DNA of 64,000 nucleotides from Enterococcus faecium. GTDB taxonomy: Bacteria > Bacillota > Bacilli > Lactobacillales > Enterococcaceae. The stretch's first letter is position 1, and the number at the start of each line of letters is the position of its first letter. Both the position numbers and the translations under genes were made by a program. Where the stretch lies: the NCBI RefSeq assembly GCF_029023785.1, contig NZ_CP118955.1, forward strand, positions 2,181,001 to 2,245,000, read 5' to 3'. Positions 53,840 to 62,583 of this stretch are shown here, piece by piece. Below the pieces are notes generated by a model that did not search any database, was not told the origin of the DNA, and saw only the letters and a list, made by a program, of their open reading frames with translations.

Positions 53840-54622
53840 TCAGCCACTGAAAATTCGTTTTAATTGTAAAATTTCTTCGTTCATCCGTCGATGATCTTCA
53901 CGTTTGCAATATCTGGTGATTTCTTGGAGCAAATTCATGGCCGCATACCAATGAAATTTTTCAAGCATTTCGTCAGTCGGGCGTATGCCATAACTGATCA
54001 GCCACTGATTCCAGCTAGACAGTGGCACATAATTTCCTAAAATCGTTGCAATATCCACCGCAGGGTCTGCAAACATGATTGAATCCCAATCGACTAGATA
54101 TAAATAATTTTTACATACTAACCAATTACGATGGTTTACATCTCCGTGTACTACTGATAAGTTTTCCTTATCTATTGACGGGATCTGCTCACGAAGAAAA
54201 CGATGGACAATTTGCAGAAATTGATTTTTCTGGAGTTCTTCCGGTAATTCTTTTTCATATTTTTGCAGCATCTTCTCCGGCGTCATGACACGACCACCGA
54301 TACGGGTCAGCATGGTTTTAAGAGAATTTGAATGATGTAAATGGTACAAAACATCAATCACGTCGTTTCTTTGACCAATCTCATTAGGAGTCAGCAAGCG
54401 ACCTTCCAGCCACTCTTGTGCTGTCAAAGTATCGCCATTCCCCGTTCGTTTTGTCCAAACAAGTTTTGGTGTAATTCCTTCCCTTGAAAGAGCAGCCAAC
54501 ATCGGAGTCGTGTTTCGTTTAATAAAGACTTTGTCCTCATCACGCATGCCTATGTATGTTTTTCCTGTGTCGCCTTTGATGGGACGTAACCGCCACTCTT
54601 GGTCTAACTGAAACTCCATCAT
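53840..54622 (-). CDS. ccrZ: Cell-cycle regulator CcrZ (phosphotransferase family)
   Basis: A 260-residue aminoglycoside-phosphotransferase-like kinase. The catalytic loop is VVHGDVNHRNWLV and the metal site is LVDWDS. Sequence and the neighbouring trmB match CcrZ of Streptococcus and YtmP of Bacillus. CcrZ interacts with FtsZ at division sites and phosphorylates a ribosyl or deoxyribosyl nucleoside substrate; the enterococcal role is inferred. The start may be 54622 or the next ATG at 54619. A drug-resistance phosphotransferase is unlikely given the conserved context. Confidence 0.86.
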   Translation of the reverse strand: MMEFQLDQEWRLRPIKGDTGKTYIGMRDEDKVFIKRNTTPMLAALSREGITPKLVWTKRTGNGDTLTAQEWLEGRLLTPNEIGQRNDVIDVLYHLHHSNSLKTMLTRIGGRVMTPEKMLQKYEKELPEELQKNQFLQIVHRFLREQIPSIDKENLSVVHGDVNHRNWLVCKNYLYLVDWDSIMFADPAVDIATILGNYVPLSSWNQWLISYGIRPTDEMLEKFHWYAAMNLLQEITRYCKREDHRRMNEEILQLKRIFSG

Positions 54623-54747
54623 GCATTCTCCCGTCCTCTTACTCTTTGTTTTGCAGTACTTATTATTCTAGTCGCCTGAACACTACACGTCAAGCACATA
54701 TACGTTCTTTTTCATTTAATTGCCATTCAAAAAACCAGCTTTTCTCA

Positions 54748-54792
54748 AAAAAAATAGAACGAACAGCATTCTTACTGTCAACGCTCTATTTT
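54748..54792 (-). terminator. Terminator of ecsB
   Basis: AAATAGAGCG and CGTTCTATTT arms with an inner ACAG / CTGT pairing are followed on the minus strand by a U run. Confidence 0.75.
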
Positions 54793-54825
54793 TCATTCTC
54801 ATTTTTACCCTACACAGCTTTGTTT

Positions 54826-56037
54826 TCAGTCTGACATCTTCTTCAAACGAGTTGGTACATATAGTTTAACAAAGAGCATAGTAACAATCAAATAAGCCGC
54901 TAGCGGAACCCATCGCTGCTGCCCATCTAATACGACTGCAGCAATCAAACCAAAAATAACCGACGCGATAATTAATACCCATGTGAGTAGATACTGAATC
55001 GCCTGCTTCTTCTGATTCTTATGGATTGGATAAAGCTGAACGAGAACCATATAGCGGAACTGGTTCGCTAAAGGTAACAGTTGGAAACCGATCAAATATA
55101 AAAATAAGAAACCGATAATCAGACTAAAATAAAAGTCGACTACTCCGGCAATCAATAACCCACCTATAATTACTAATCGGAAATAAAGACCACTAAAATC
55201 AGAACCTCTTGCCAATCTTCTTGCAAACAAGTAAAGATAAGTGTTTTTTGATTCTCTTTTAATATGAGTCAATATAGGATCCAAATAGCGTCTTCTTTTG
55301 ATCTTTGCCGTAATTTCAGGAACATCTGTGAATAAATTGATAAATTGATAGATCTGATGCAACCTATGTTCTTCTACATGCACCATTTTCTCCCAATCCA
55401 ATCCTTTTTCTTGTTGCTTCCACAAAAACCAGTAATATAGACTTGCCTGTACTAATGCACCTGCTATTCCTGCCCATATTAGCCAATAAAATGATAGAAA
55501 CAAAAAGATCAGAGAAGAAAAAAACCAGCCTAATTTCCAATAACGAATAACTTGTTGATCTAGTCGAAACAATTCTGCTCTCTTGATTTGCAGATGACTG
55601 AATTTCAAACTCCATAATATGATCAGATAGACGAAAAACATCGAAAAGGATTGCTCCGTACTAACCACCACTAATGGCATGGCCAATCCGCATGCCAATA
55701 TCAAAAAGATCAACGGAAAAATGCAAGAATAGCGAAAAGCTCGTTCCAAATAGGTTTGCATTTCTTTTTCTTTAGGAAGTAAAAAAACAATATCTGCTGC
55801 CTCTGCAAAAGTAGCCATCTTACCCACGAATAAACAGAGCATCCAAAATACAGAGATTATGAGCCCTCCAATTGCAAACGGTGGCTGCAGGGTTTTCAAC
55901 CAATTAGAATAATATAATCCCACACCGCCAATCAAGAAAAGACAAACTAAAACAAAATGATCGTTCAATACATAACGCATATATTTCATCATTTTCTTTT
56001 GATGTCTTGCTAAACGTTTTTGAAAAAAACTACTCAT
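54826..56037 (-). CDS. ecsB: ABC transporter permease EcsB
   Basis: A 403-residue membrane protein with about eight membrane helices in two groups (residues about 30-140 and 170-400). It matches EcsB in length and position. With EcsA it forms an ABC exporter that affects protein secretion and regulated proteolysis; its substrate is not settled. The start overlaps the end of ecsA by 8 bp. Confidence 0.9.
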   Translation of the reverse strand: MSSFFQKRLARHQKKMMKYMRYVLNDHFVLVCLFLIGGVGLYYSNWLKTLQPPFAIGGLIISVFWMLCLFVGKMATFAEAADIVFLLPKEKEMQTYLERAFRYSCIFPLIFLILACGLAMPLVVVSTEQSFSMFFVYLIILWSLKFSHLQIKRAELFRLDQQVIRYWKLGWFFSSLIFLFLSFYWLIWAGIAGALVQASLYYWFLWKQQEKGLDWEKMVHVEEHRLHQIYQFINLFTDVPEITAKIKRRRYLDPILTHIKRESKNTYLYLFARRLARGSDFSGLYFRLVIIGGLLIAGVVDFYFSLIIGFLFLYLIGFQLLPLANQFRYMVLVQLYPIHKNQKKQAIQYLLTWVLIIASVIFGLIAAVVLDGQQRWVPLAAYLIVTMLFVKLYVPTRLKKMSD

Positions 56038-56767
56038 GTGCCTGCTCCTTTGTTAAAGCAATATAGATTTCGTCCAAAGAAGAATCCGGCAGCTGAAATT
56101 CTTTTCTCAACATCTCAAGAGAACCGTCTGCTCGTATCTCTCCGTTATGTAAGACCACAAAACGATCACAATATTTTTCTGCAGTAGCTAAAATATGCGT
56201 AGACATCAAAATACCGGCTCCTTCTTTTTTCATTTCTACCATCAATTCAAGCAATGCATTGATAGCTAGTGGATCCAAGCCTAAAAATGGTTCGTCGATG
56301 ATATATAAAGAAGGCTCGATCAAAAAGGCGCATAAGATCATCACTTTCTGTTTCATTCCCTTTGAAAAATTAGCTGGGAACCAGTCAAGACGATTAGATA
56401 ACCGAAAAGTCTCCAACAACTTTTCTGCTCTTTTCATTGCTATATCCATAGGTATATCGTAGGCCATCGCAGTGACTTCGATATGTTCTCTCAATGTCAA
56501 TTCTTCATATAAAGAAGGAGTCTCTGGAATATACCCAATTTGTTTGCGATATTCTTCCGTATTTTTCTTTAAGGATAGATGATTGATTTCTATCGTTCCT
56601 TTTGAAGCTTCCAGCAGACCGATAATGTGCTTGATGGTCGTACTTTTCCCTGCTCCGTTCAGTCCAATCAACCCTACTATCTCTCCAGGCTGTACATCGA
56701 AACTGATATCTTTTAACACAGGGAGATGTCCGTACCCCCCTGTGACATGATCGATAATTAAACTCAT
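56030..56767 (-). CDS. ecsA: ABC transporter ATP-binding protein EcsA
   Basis: A 245-residue ATPase. Walker A is GLNGAGKST; the signature is FSKGMKQKV, an accepted variant of LSGGQ; Walker B is YIIDEPFLGLDP. It powers EcsB. The hit gene is divergent, an order kept in Bacillus and Enterococcus. A TGGTATAAT extended -10 lies about 30 bp upstream. Confidence 0.93.
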   Translation of the reverse strand: MSLIIDHVTGGYGHLPVLKDISFDVQPGEIVGLIGLNGAGKSTTIKHIIGLLEASKGTIEINHLSLKKNTEEYRKQIGYIPETPSLYEELTLREHIEVTAMAYDIPMDIAMKRAEKLLETFRLSNRLDWFPANFSKGMKQKVMILCAFLIEPSLYIIDEPFLGLDPLAINALLELMVEMKKEGAGILMSTHILATAEKYCDRFVVLHNGEIRADGSLEMLRKEFQLPDSSLDEIYIALTKEQAHE

Positions 56768-56796
56768 TCTTTTTCCTCCGCCATTTATTTTTATTT

Positions 56797-56805
56797 ATTA
56801 TACCA
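56797..56805 (-). promoter_or_regulatory. Extended -10 promoter of ecsAB
   Basis: On the minus strand TGGTATAAT gives a perfect extended -10 (TATAAT at 56797-56802). Confidence 0.6.
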
Positions 56806-56904
56806 CGAAGAAAATGACGGTATTTTGTTTTTTTCCTTACAATAGCTTTAACTTATGGTAAAGTTAAGCTGAAGTATTTATTCTTTATAGAAAGGATGTT
56901 TTAT

Positions 56905-57339
56905 ATGGAAAACTGTATTTTTTGCAAAATCATCAATCAAGAAATCCCAAGCTATAAAATATATGAAGACGACAAGGTCTATGCTTTTTTAGACATCTCT
57001 CAAGCAACGAAAGGACACACATTAGTTGTGCCTAAACGTCATGTAGCAGATATTTTTGAATATGATCCCGAACTTGCAGGAGAGGTTTTTTCGCGTGTGC
57101 CTAAGATTGCTCAAGCATTGGAAAAAGCTTTTCCAGAAATGAAAGGTCTTAATATCTTGAATAACAACCGTGAACTAGCCTATCAATCTGTTTTTCATTC
57201 ACATATCCATTTAGTCCCTCGCTACAGCAAAGAGGATGATTTTTCTATTCACTTTGTCAATCATCAAGATAGTTATGGATCGGAAGAACTAAAAGCTATT
57301 CAAGAAACAATCGTAAAGCAGGTGTCCTGCGATGATTAA
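56905..57339 (+). CDS. hit: HIT family nucleotide-binding protein
   Basis: A 144-residue HIT protein. The histidine triad HSHIHLVP is near residue 97, and the N-terminus has a CIFCKII zinc-like motif. It hydrolyses nucleoside phosphoramidates or related bonds. The ATG at 56905 has AAGG nine bases upstream. Its stop overlaps the start of the YtxH gene by 8 bp. Confidence 0.93.
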   Translation: MENCIFCKIINQEIPSYKIYEDDKVYAFLDISQATKGHTLVVPKRHVADIFEYDPELAGEVFSRVPKIAQALEKAFPEMKGLNILNNNRELAYQSVFHSHIHLVPRYSKEDDFSIHFVNHQDSYGSEELKAIQETIVKQVSCDD

Positions 57340-57676
57340 AAACTTTTTCAAAGGACTGTTATTTGGAGCTGCTGCTGGCACTGTCGGAGGTCTGTTATTG
57401 GCGCCCAGGAGCGGGAATGAAACAAGAAAGAAACTGATCGAAGAATTGGAAGAAGCAACAACTCTGACAAATGATTTAAATAACAGCCTGAATCATTTTA
57501 AAAGCGCATTGATCGAAACAAAAGAAACAGCTGAATCTGTGATTCCTGCTTTCCAAGAAGCAATCAAAAAAGATATCGAAGATTTTAAATTCCAAGCCGA
57601 ACCACGTATCACACAAATCAATGAACAAGTAGAAAAACTAAAAGCTGATCTGCCAGAGTATCCTGAACAAATATAA
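57332..57676 (+). CDS. YtxH domain protein
   Basis: A 114-residue protein: a glycine-rich hydrophobic N-terminus (FKGLLFGAAAGTVGGLLLAP, one membrane segment), then RSGNETRKKL and a long charged helix to the end. This is the YtxH/YhaH architecture of small membrane-anchored stress proteins of unknown role. It is coupled to hit and lies between hit and prsA, as in Bacillus. Confidence 0.85.
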   Translation: MIKNFFKGLLFGAAAGTVGGLLLAPRSGNETRKKLIEELEEATTLTNDLNNSLNHFKSALIETKETAESVIPAFQEAIKKDIEDFKFQAEPRITQINEQVEKLKADLPEYPEQI

Positions 57677-57804
57677 TAATGATTATTTTCTCAACAGATT
57701 TAACTATATAAGTGAGAAAAGTTTGCGTATTTCCTAGGAATGTGATGAAATTTTGAATTTTGTTTGAAACTACCACGACAACGTTTTTAAAGGAAATGGG
57801 ATAT

Positions 57805-57813
57805 GGTATAGTT
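57805..57813 (+). promoter_or_regulatory. Extended -10 promoter of prsA
   Basis: TGGTATAGT forms an extended -10 (TATAGT at 57808-57813), about 40 bp before the prsA start. Confidence 0.55.
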
Positions 57814-57855
57814 AATATATAAAAATAATAACTAATTACAGGAGTGCAAATTTTA

Positions 57856-58866
57856 ATGAAAAAAAAATCAATTATTTTGGCAGCTACTAGTGCGTTGGCT
57901 GTTTTAACTCTAGCAGCTTGTTCAGGCGATACTAATAAAGATATCGCAACGATGAAAGGCGGAACGATCACTGTATCTGATTTCTATGATGAAGCAAAAC
58001 TTGAATCATCGAACCAATCCTTAGTACAACGGATGATCATTTATAAAGTATTCAATAACAAATATGGCGATAAAGTAACCGATAAGCAAGTGGATGCAGA
58101 ATACGACAAACAAGCGAAATCATTAGGTGATACTTTTGAATCACAATTAGAAGCTGCTGGATATACGAAAGATACTTATAAAGAATATATTCGTAACAAT
58201 TTAGCTTTTGAAGCTGGCTTGAAAGCTCACGTAGATATTACAGATGACGATTTGAAAACTGCTTGGAAATCTTTCCATCCAGAAGTAGAAGCACAAATCA
58301 TCAAATTATCAAGTGAAGATGAAGCAAAAGATGTGAAAAAATCAGCGGATGATGGAGATGATTTCTCTAAATTAGCCAAAGACAAATCAACTGATACAGA
58401 GACAAAAGAAGATGGCGGTAAAGTTAAATTCGACTCAACGACAACAACTATTCCTGCAGAAGTAAAAGAAGCAGCTTTCAAATTGAAAGACGGTGAGATC
58501 TCCGATGTTATTACTACAACAAATCCTACTTCTTATGCGACAGAATACTACGTTGTCAAAATGGTGAAAAACCAAAATAAAGGCAATGACATGGATAAAT
58601 ACAAAGATCAACTAAAAGATATCGCTACTGAAACTAAACTAAGTGACAATGCATTCACAACTAAAGTAATCGGTGAAGAATTAAAAGATGCAAATGTAAA
58701 AATCAAAGATGATGCCTTTGAAAATGTGTTGAGTGCATTCACAACAACTTCATCAAGTACGAAAGACTCAAGTGAAACTACAGCTTCAACAAAGAGTTCT
58801 GACACAAAATCAACTGATTCAACAAAAGAATCTTCAACTGAAGAAACAACTGATTCATCAAAATAA
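57856..58866 (+). CDS. prsA: Foldase lipoprotein PrsA
   Basis: A 336-residue lipoprotein. The signal peptide ends LTLAAC with Cys22 as the lipid-attached residue. The middle region (residues about 135-240) is a parvulin-type peptidyl-prolyl isomerase domain flanked by chaperone helices. The last 45 residues are almost only Ser, Thr, Lys, Asp and Glu, a flexible tail. It helps secreted proteins fold outside the membrane. The ATG at 57856 follows GGAGTG. Confidence 0.93.
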   Translation: MKKKSIILAATSALAVLTLAACSGDTNKDIATMKGGTITVSDFYDEAKLESSNQSLVQRMIIYKVFNNKYGDKVTDKQVDAEYDKQAKSLGDTFESQLEAAGYTKDTYKEYIRNNLAFEAGLKAHVDITDDDLKTAWKSFHPEVEAQIIKLSSEDEAKDVKKSADDGDDFSKLAKDKSTDTETKEDGGKVKFDSTTTTIPAEVKEAAFKLKDGEISDVITTTNPTSYATEYYVVKMVKNQNKGNDMDKYKDQLKDIATETKLSDNAFTTKVIGEELKDANVKIKDDAFENVLSAFTTTSSSTKDSSETTASTKSSDTKSTDSTKESSTEETTDSSK

Positions 58867-58871
58867 AAGAA

Positions 58872-58913
58872 AACAAAAAAAGCGAAGACTTATGTCTCGC
58901 TTTTTTTGTTTTG
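58872..58913. terminator. Bidirectional terminator between prsA and yhaM
   Basis: AAAGCGAAGAC and GTCTCGCTTT arms are enclosed by A and T runs. Confidence 0.88.
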
Positions 58914-58934
58914 AATGAAAAAAATAAATTTTTG

Positions 58935-59879
58935 CTATAAATCTTTTGGTACATAGAAACTTCGGTTGTCCATACCGAAAATCCGATCGGTGTATTTTCC
59001 TGGTTCTGTTTGACGAATCGAAGTCAACATCATCTGCATCGAAGCATCGATATTGTCGATTTGATGTAATATTTCTGCTTCCATTATTCTTGGACGTACA
59101 GGTGAGCCATATTCTAATAAGCCATGGTGTGCTAAAACCATATGACGTAATACGAGAACATCTTCGTCAGCTTCGCTGATTTTCAACGCAAGACAGGCTT
59201 TAGTTATTTCTTCGTCAATCAATACCAGATGACCGATCAAATTTCCTGCAAGCGTATATTCTGTCGACATAGGACCGGAAAGTTCAATCACCTTTCCTAA
59301 ATCATGCAAAATGATACCAGCATACAACAATGCTCGATTCAGCTCAGGATATTCATCGGCGATTGATTTCCCTAAGTGAAGCATTGTCAAAGTATGATAA
59401 GCTAATCCACTGGCAAATGCATGATGGTTTCTTTTTGCTGCCGGAAACTTAAAAAATTGTTTTTGATATTTATTAAGTAGATAGCGAACAATACGATTCC
59501 AATGCGCATTGGTGATCTCAAACAACAATTGATTGATTTCTTCTTCCATTTCTTCTTTCTTCAAAGGGGCTCTTTCCATGTATAAACTAGGCTCTCCTGG
59601 CTCATCTACCCTTGTTAAGCGCATATGAAGAATCTTTACTTGAGGGTTTCCTTGATAAACCTCTCTTTTACCGTTTAGAAAAACGACTGTGCCGGCTGTA
59701 AATTTATTGATTTCCTCCTCCGAAGCATCCCAGTATTTACCATCGATAGTACCTGAAGTATCTTGGAAAGTAAAAGCAATAAATTTTTTTCCGTTTTTAG
59801 CGATTCTTACATCTGCACTTTTGATCAGGACAAATTGTTCAAACTGCTCATCGATTACTAAATCACGAATTTTTTTCAT
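58935..59879 (-). CDS. yhaM: 3'-5' exoribonuclease YhaM
   Basis: A 314-residue protein with an N-terminal OB-fold (residues about 15-95) and a C-terminal HD domain (AGIILHDLGKVIELSGP, near residue 190). This matches YhaM of Bacillus, which trims single-stranded RNA and DNA ends. It overlaps yhaN by 17 bp and is the third gene of the yhaO-yhaN-yhaM operon. Confidence 0.92.
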   Translation of the reverse strand: MKKIRDLVIDEQFEQFVLIKSADVRIAKNGKKFIAFTFQDTSGTIDGKYWDASEEEINKFTAGTVVFLNGKREVYQGNPQVKILHMRLTRVDEPGEPSLYMERAPLKKEEMEEEINQLLFEITNAHWNRIVRYLLNKYQKQFFKFPAAKRNHHAFASGLAYHTLTMLHLGKSIADEYPELNRALLYAGIILHDLGKVIELSGPMSTEYTLAGNLIGHLVLIDEEITKACLALKISEADEDVLVLRHMVLAHHGLLEYGSPVRPRIMEAEILHQIDNIDASMQMMLTSIRQTEPGKYTDRIFGMDNRSFYVPKDL

Positions 59880-62583
59880 TATTTGCTCCTTCTAATTGTT
59901 TTACGATTTGGTTCATCTCATGGTAATAGCTTACCATTTCTTTATCAGAAGAAAAACAAATTATTTGATACTTTTCTCCAAATTTAGCTAAAAGTTCAGC
60001 TAATTGATACTTTCGCTGATGATCATAATGAAGCCAGCCATCATCAATGATGATCGGGCATATCGAACGGTTAGCTTCTAATGAGAGGTAAGCAAATCTC
60101 ATCGCCATAATCAGCTGATCTTTCGTACCTGTAGATAACTCATAGATGGGAAATTCTGTATATTCGTCTGTTAAAGTCAGTGTATCATTTTTCAGTAATA
60201 TCTTCTGATAATTTCCTTTTGTTAAAATACCTAAATAATCACCTGCTGCTCTTAACAACTGGGGTAATTGTCTTTCACTCATCTCTGTTGAAAGATCACC
60301 TAAGAATGTCCCGGCGATTTCAAGTGCTCCCCATTCCTCCAGTAATTCCTGTAATTTTGCTTTTTGCCGGCTAGCTTGTTGATAAAGTTCGTCCAATGTG
60401 CCGTCTCTTTGCAACTCTTCTACTTGAAGTTGGAGTCGTTGCCGATTTTCACTTGCTTCTTTTTCTTCTTGCTGGAGTTGGGATTGCTTTTCTTTCAGTT
60501 GGCGCAGTCTTACAGATAATTTCTCTTTTGTCAGCTCTTCAGGAAATAGTGGAGTAAGCATTTCCGATAATTCATTGTATCTTTTCATCTGCTGTTCGGC
60601 TTGTTTGGCTTTTTGTAAAAAGACAGGTACTTCCGAAGGATAAGATAAGCCTGCTTGAGTCAATTGTTCGCTGTATTCTTGTATCCATACTTTTTGTTTC
60701 TTTTTCAATTGATTGATTTCTTGCTTCAATAAAGTATTTTGCTGATAGCTTCTGGCAAATTTCATCTGTTCCATCTCTTGTATAAAACGGGAAAGCAATA
60801 CCATTTTTTCTGAAATTGTCTTATCTTGTATCGGTAACCATTCTTTAACAAACTCAAATTTTTGGTCGATTTGTCGTAGTTTTTCTTGTATTTCCTGTTC
60901 TCTTTTATGTTTCCGCTCAAATACGCCATATAATTTCTGATAATCTATGACTTCCTGTCCATATTCTTTCATGAGTTTGAGCGTATCCATCTTTCCTAAG
61001 TGCCGATGATCCGCAAAACGATATACTTCTTGCTGAAGAATCTGTTTTTCTTCTCCAGTTCTCTTTTGTTTTTCTTCTGCTTCAGCTAATTGAGCTAAGG
61101 CTAGATCAAGTTGTCCTAGTTTTTCTTGCCACATTCCTTTTATCTCAGAGAAATCATTTTTAGTTTTAATTTTTGGTTGCCTTTTGTAGAAGAAATAGCC
61201 AATCATGCCTGCACCAATTAGTAAAAGGATCACTTTCAAGGGCATTGGTACAAATATACCTGCAATGATTATTGCTCCGCCAGCCATCAGCATATACGGT
61301 TTAGATGAAGAGACTGGTGCTATCTCTGACTGATTTTGTAATAATGCTGGATAGGTCTCTTCCAAGTCATTCACTTCTGCTTCAATCATCTCTTGCTGTT
61401 CTTTAGCTATTTGGAGACGCACAGAAATCTGGCTTTCTAGATCAGCAATCCTTCTTTCTTCAGCCAGAAGATGCTTCCATTCTTCTTCATATAAAAATTC
61501 TTCCGGTAACGGATTTTTCTGCCAATGCCACCTTTGTTCCAAAATCTTCAATTCTGAATTTGTTTCTCTAGTCTCAATTTGTAATCTTTGCCATTCTTCG
61601 TTTAATTGTTCCGCTGTAAATTGAAGTTGCTGGAGATCTTTTAGTTCCTGCTCCTGCTCTAAATAAAAATAATATCTGGCTGACTGCTGATCCATCCCGC
61701 TATGCTTTTCCAGTGTTGCTTCTAATTCTTCCAAACGCTCATTTGTTTGCTGATACCGTTTGGAGAAAGACTCCAGATCTAAAAGAAGTTGCTCATCAGG
61801 AAGACCTGTAGTGCTGTTTTTTTTGAGAGATTGCCATTCTTCATATAAAGAAAAATTAAGTTCTTGCTGTCTGGCTAATGAAAATTGTTTGTTCGCCTCT
61901 TTTAATTGTGCCAATAACTGCTGCTGTTGCGACTCGTATTCCTGTTCTTGTTGGATCAACTTGCCAAAATAAGCTTCCTGTTCTTGTTTTTGATGAATTT
62001 TTTCTTGCAGCTCTTTCCATTCATTTAATTTTTGATTGATTAGTAATTTTTGGCCTTTTTTCTTGAATAATTGTTGTGCTTTCTGATAATATTCTTGCCG
62101 CTTTTGGAATACTTGAGAACTGCCCGTGATGCCTAAAGAAATCAGCGCATCATGTAGCTCTTTTTCTCTCAAATGATCTAGTTCCATCAACTGCTCTTGC
62201 TGGAAAGTAAATACCTGCTGGAATAACTCTTTCGTCAAAGGTGCGATCAGTTTTTCTAGTAACTCATCACTTCCCACTTGATCCCCCAGCCACACCTTCG
62301 ATTTTCCGCGATTTTGCTGCTTGTAGCGCTCGACAGCAAATTCACCATATACAGGATGTTTAAGCCATATTTTGCCGCCATAGGCTGAGCCGTCTTTTGG
62401 TGTATAATCCTTTTTTTTACGGCCTTTTGAAGGGAAACCAAATAATATTGCTTGAATAAATTGATAAATCGTTGATTTTCCTGCTTCGTTTCCCCCATAG
62501 ATCAGCTGATTGTCTGAATAAAAGTCAAAACTTTTTTGACGCCATTTTCCAAAAGCAGCAATCTCGATCCTTAAAATCTTCAT
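59863..62583 (-). CDS. yhaN: SMC-like AAA ATPase YhaN, with central membrane hairpin
   Basis: A 906-residue ATPase with an SbcC-like layout. Walker A GGNEAGKST is near residue 31 and the C-terminal IIDDGWLHYD is Walker B. Long coiled coils lie between. Two hydrophobic segments near residues 430-465 (LMAGGAIIIAGIF and ILLLIGAGMIGYFF) form a membrane hairpin where SbcC has its zinc hook; no CxxC is seen there. It is paired with the nuclease YhaO. The exact role is not established. Confidence 0.87.
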   Translation of the reverse strand: MKILRIEIAAFGKWRQKSFDFYSDNQLIYGGNEAGKSTIYQFIQAILFGFPSKGRKKKDYTPKDGSAYGGKIWLKHPVYGEFAVERYKQQNRGKSKVWLGDQVGSDELLEKLIAPLTKELFQQVFTFQQEQLMELDHLREKELHDALISLGITGSSQVFQKRQEYYQKAQQLFKKKGQKLLINQKLNEWKELQEKIHQKQEQEAYFGKLIQQEQEYESQQQQLLAQLKEANKQFSLARQQELNFSLYEEWQSLKKNSTTGLPDEQLLLDLESFSKRYQQTNERLEELEATLEKHSGMDQQSARYYFYLEQEQELKDLQQLQFTAEQLNEEWQRLQIETRETNSELKILEQRWHWQKNPLPEEFLYEEEWKHLLAEERRIADLESQISVRLQIAKEQQEMIEAEVNDLEETYPALLQNQSEIAPVSSSKPYMLMAGGAIIIAGIFVPMPLKVILLLIGAGMIGYFFYKRQPKIKTKNDFSEIKGMWQEKLGQLDLALAQLAEAEEKQKRTGEEKQILQQEVYRFADHRHLGKMDTLKLMKEYGQEVIDYQKLYGVFERKHKREQEIQEKLRQIDQKFEFVKEWLPIQDKTISEKMVLLSRFIQEMEQMKFARSYQQNTLLKQEINQLKKKQKVWIQEYSEQLTQAGLSYPSEVPVFLQKAKQAEQQMKRYNELSEMLTPLFPEELTKEKLSVRLRQLKEKQSQLQQEEKEASENRQRLQLQVEELQRDGTLDELYQQASRQKAKLQELLEEWGALEIAGTFLGDLSTEMSERQLPQLLRAAGDYLGILTKGNYQKILLKNDTLTLTDEYTEFPIYELSTGTKDQLIMAMRFAYLSLEANRSICPIIIDDGWLHYDHQRKYQLAELLAKFGEKYQIICFSSDKEMVSYYHEMNQIVKQLEGANNEKNS

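Noticed and set aside
53840-54622. Aminoglycoside resistance phosphotransferase
   Set aside because: The kinase fold is shared, but the conserved trmB neighbour and overall sequence fit CcrZ/YtmP.
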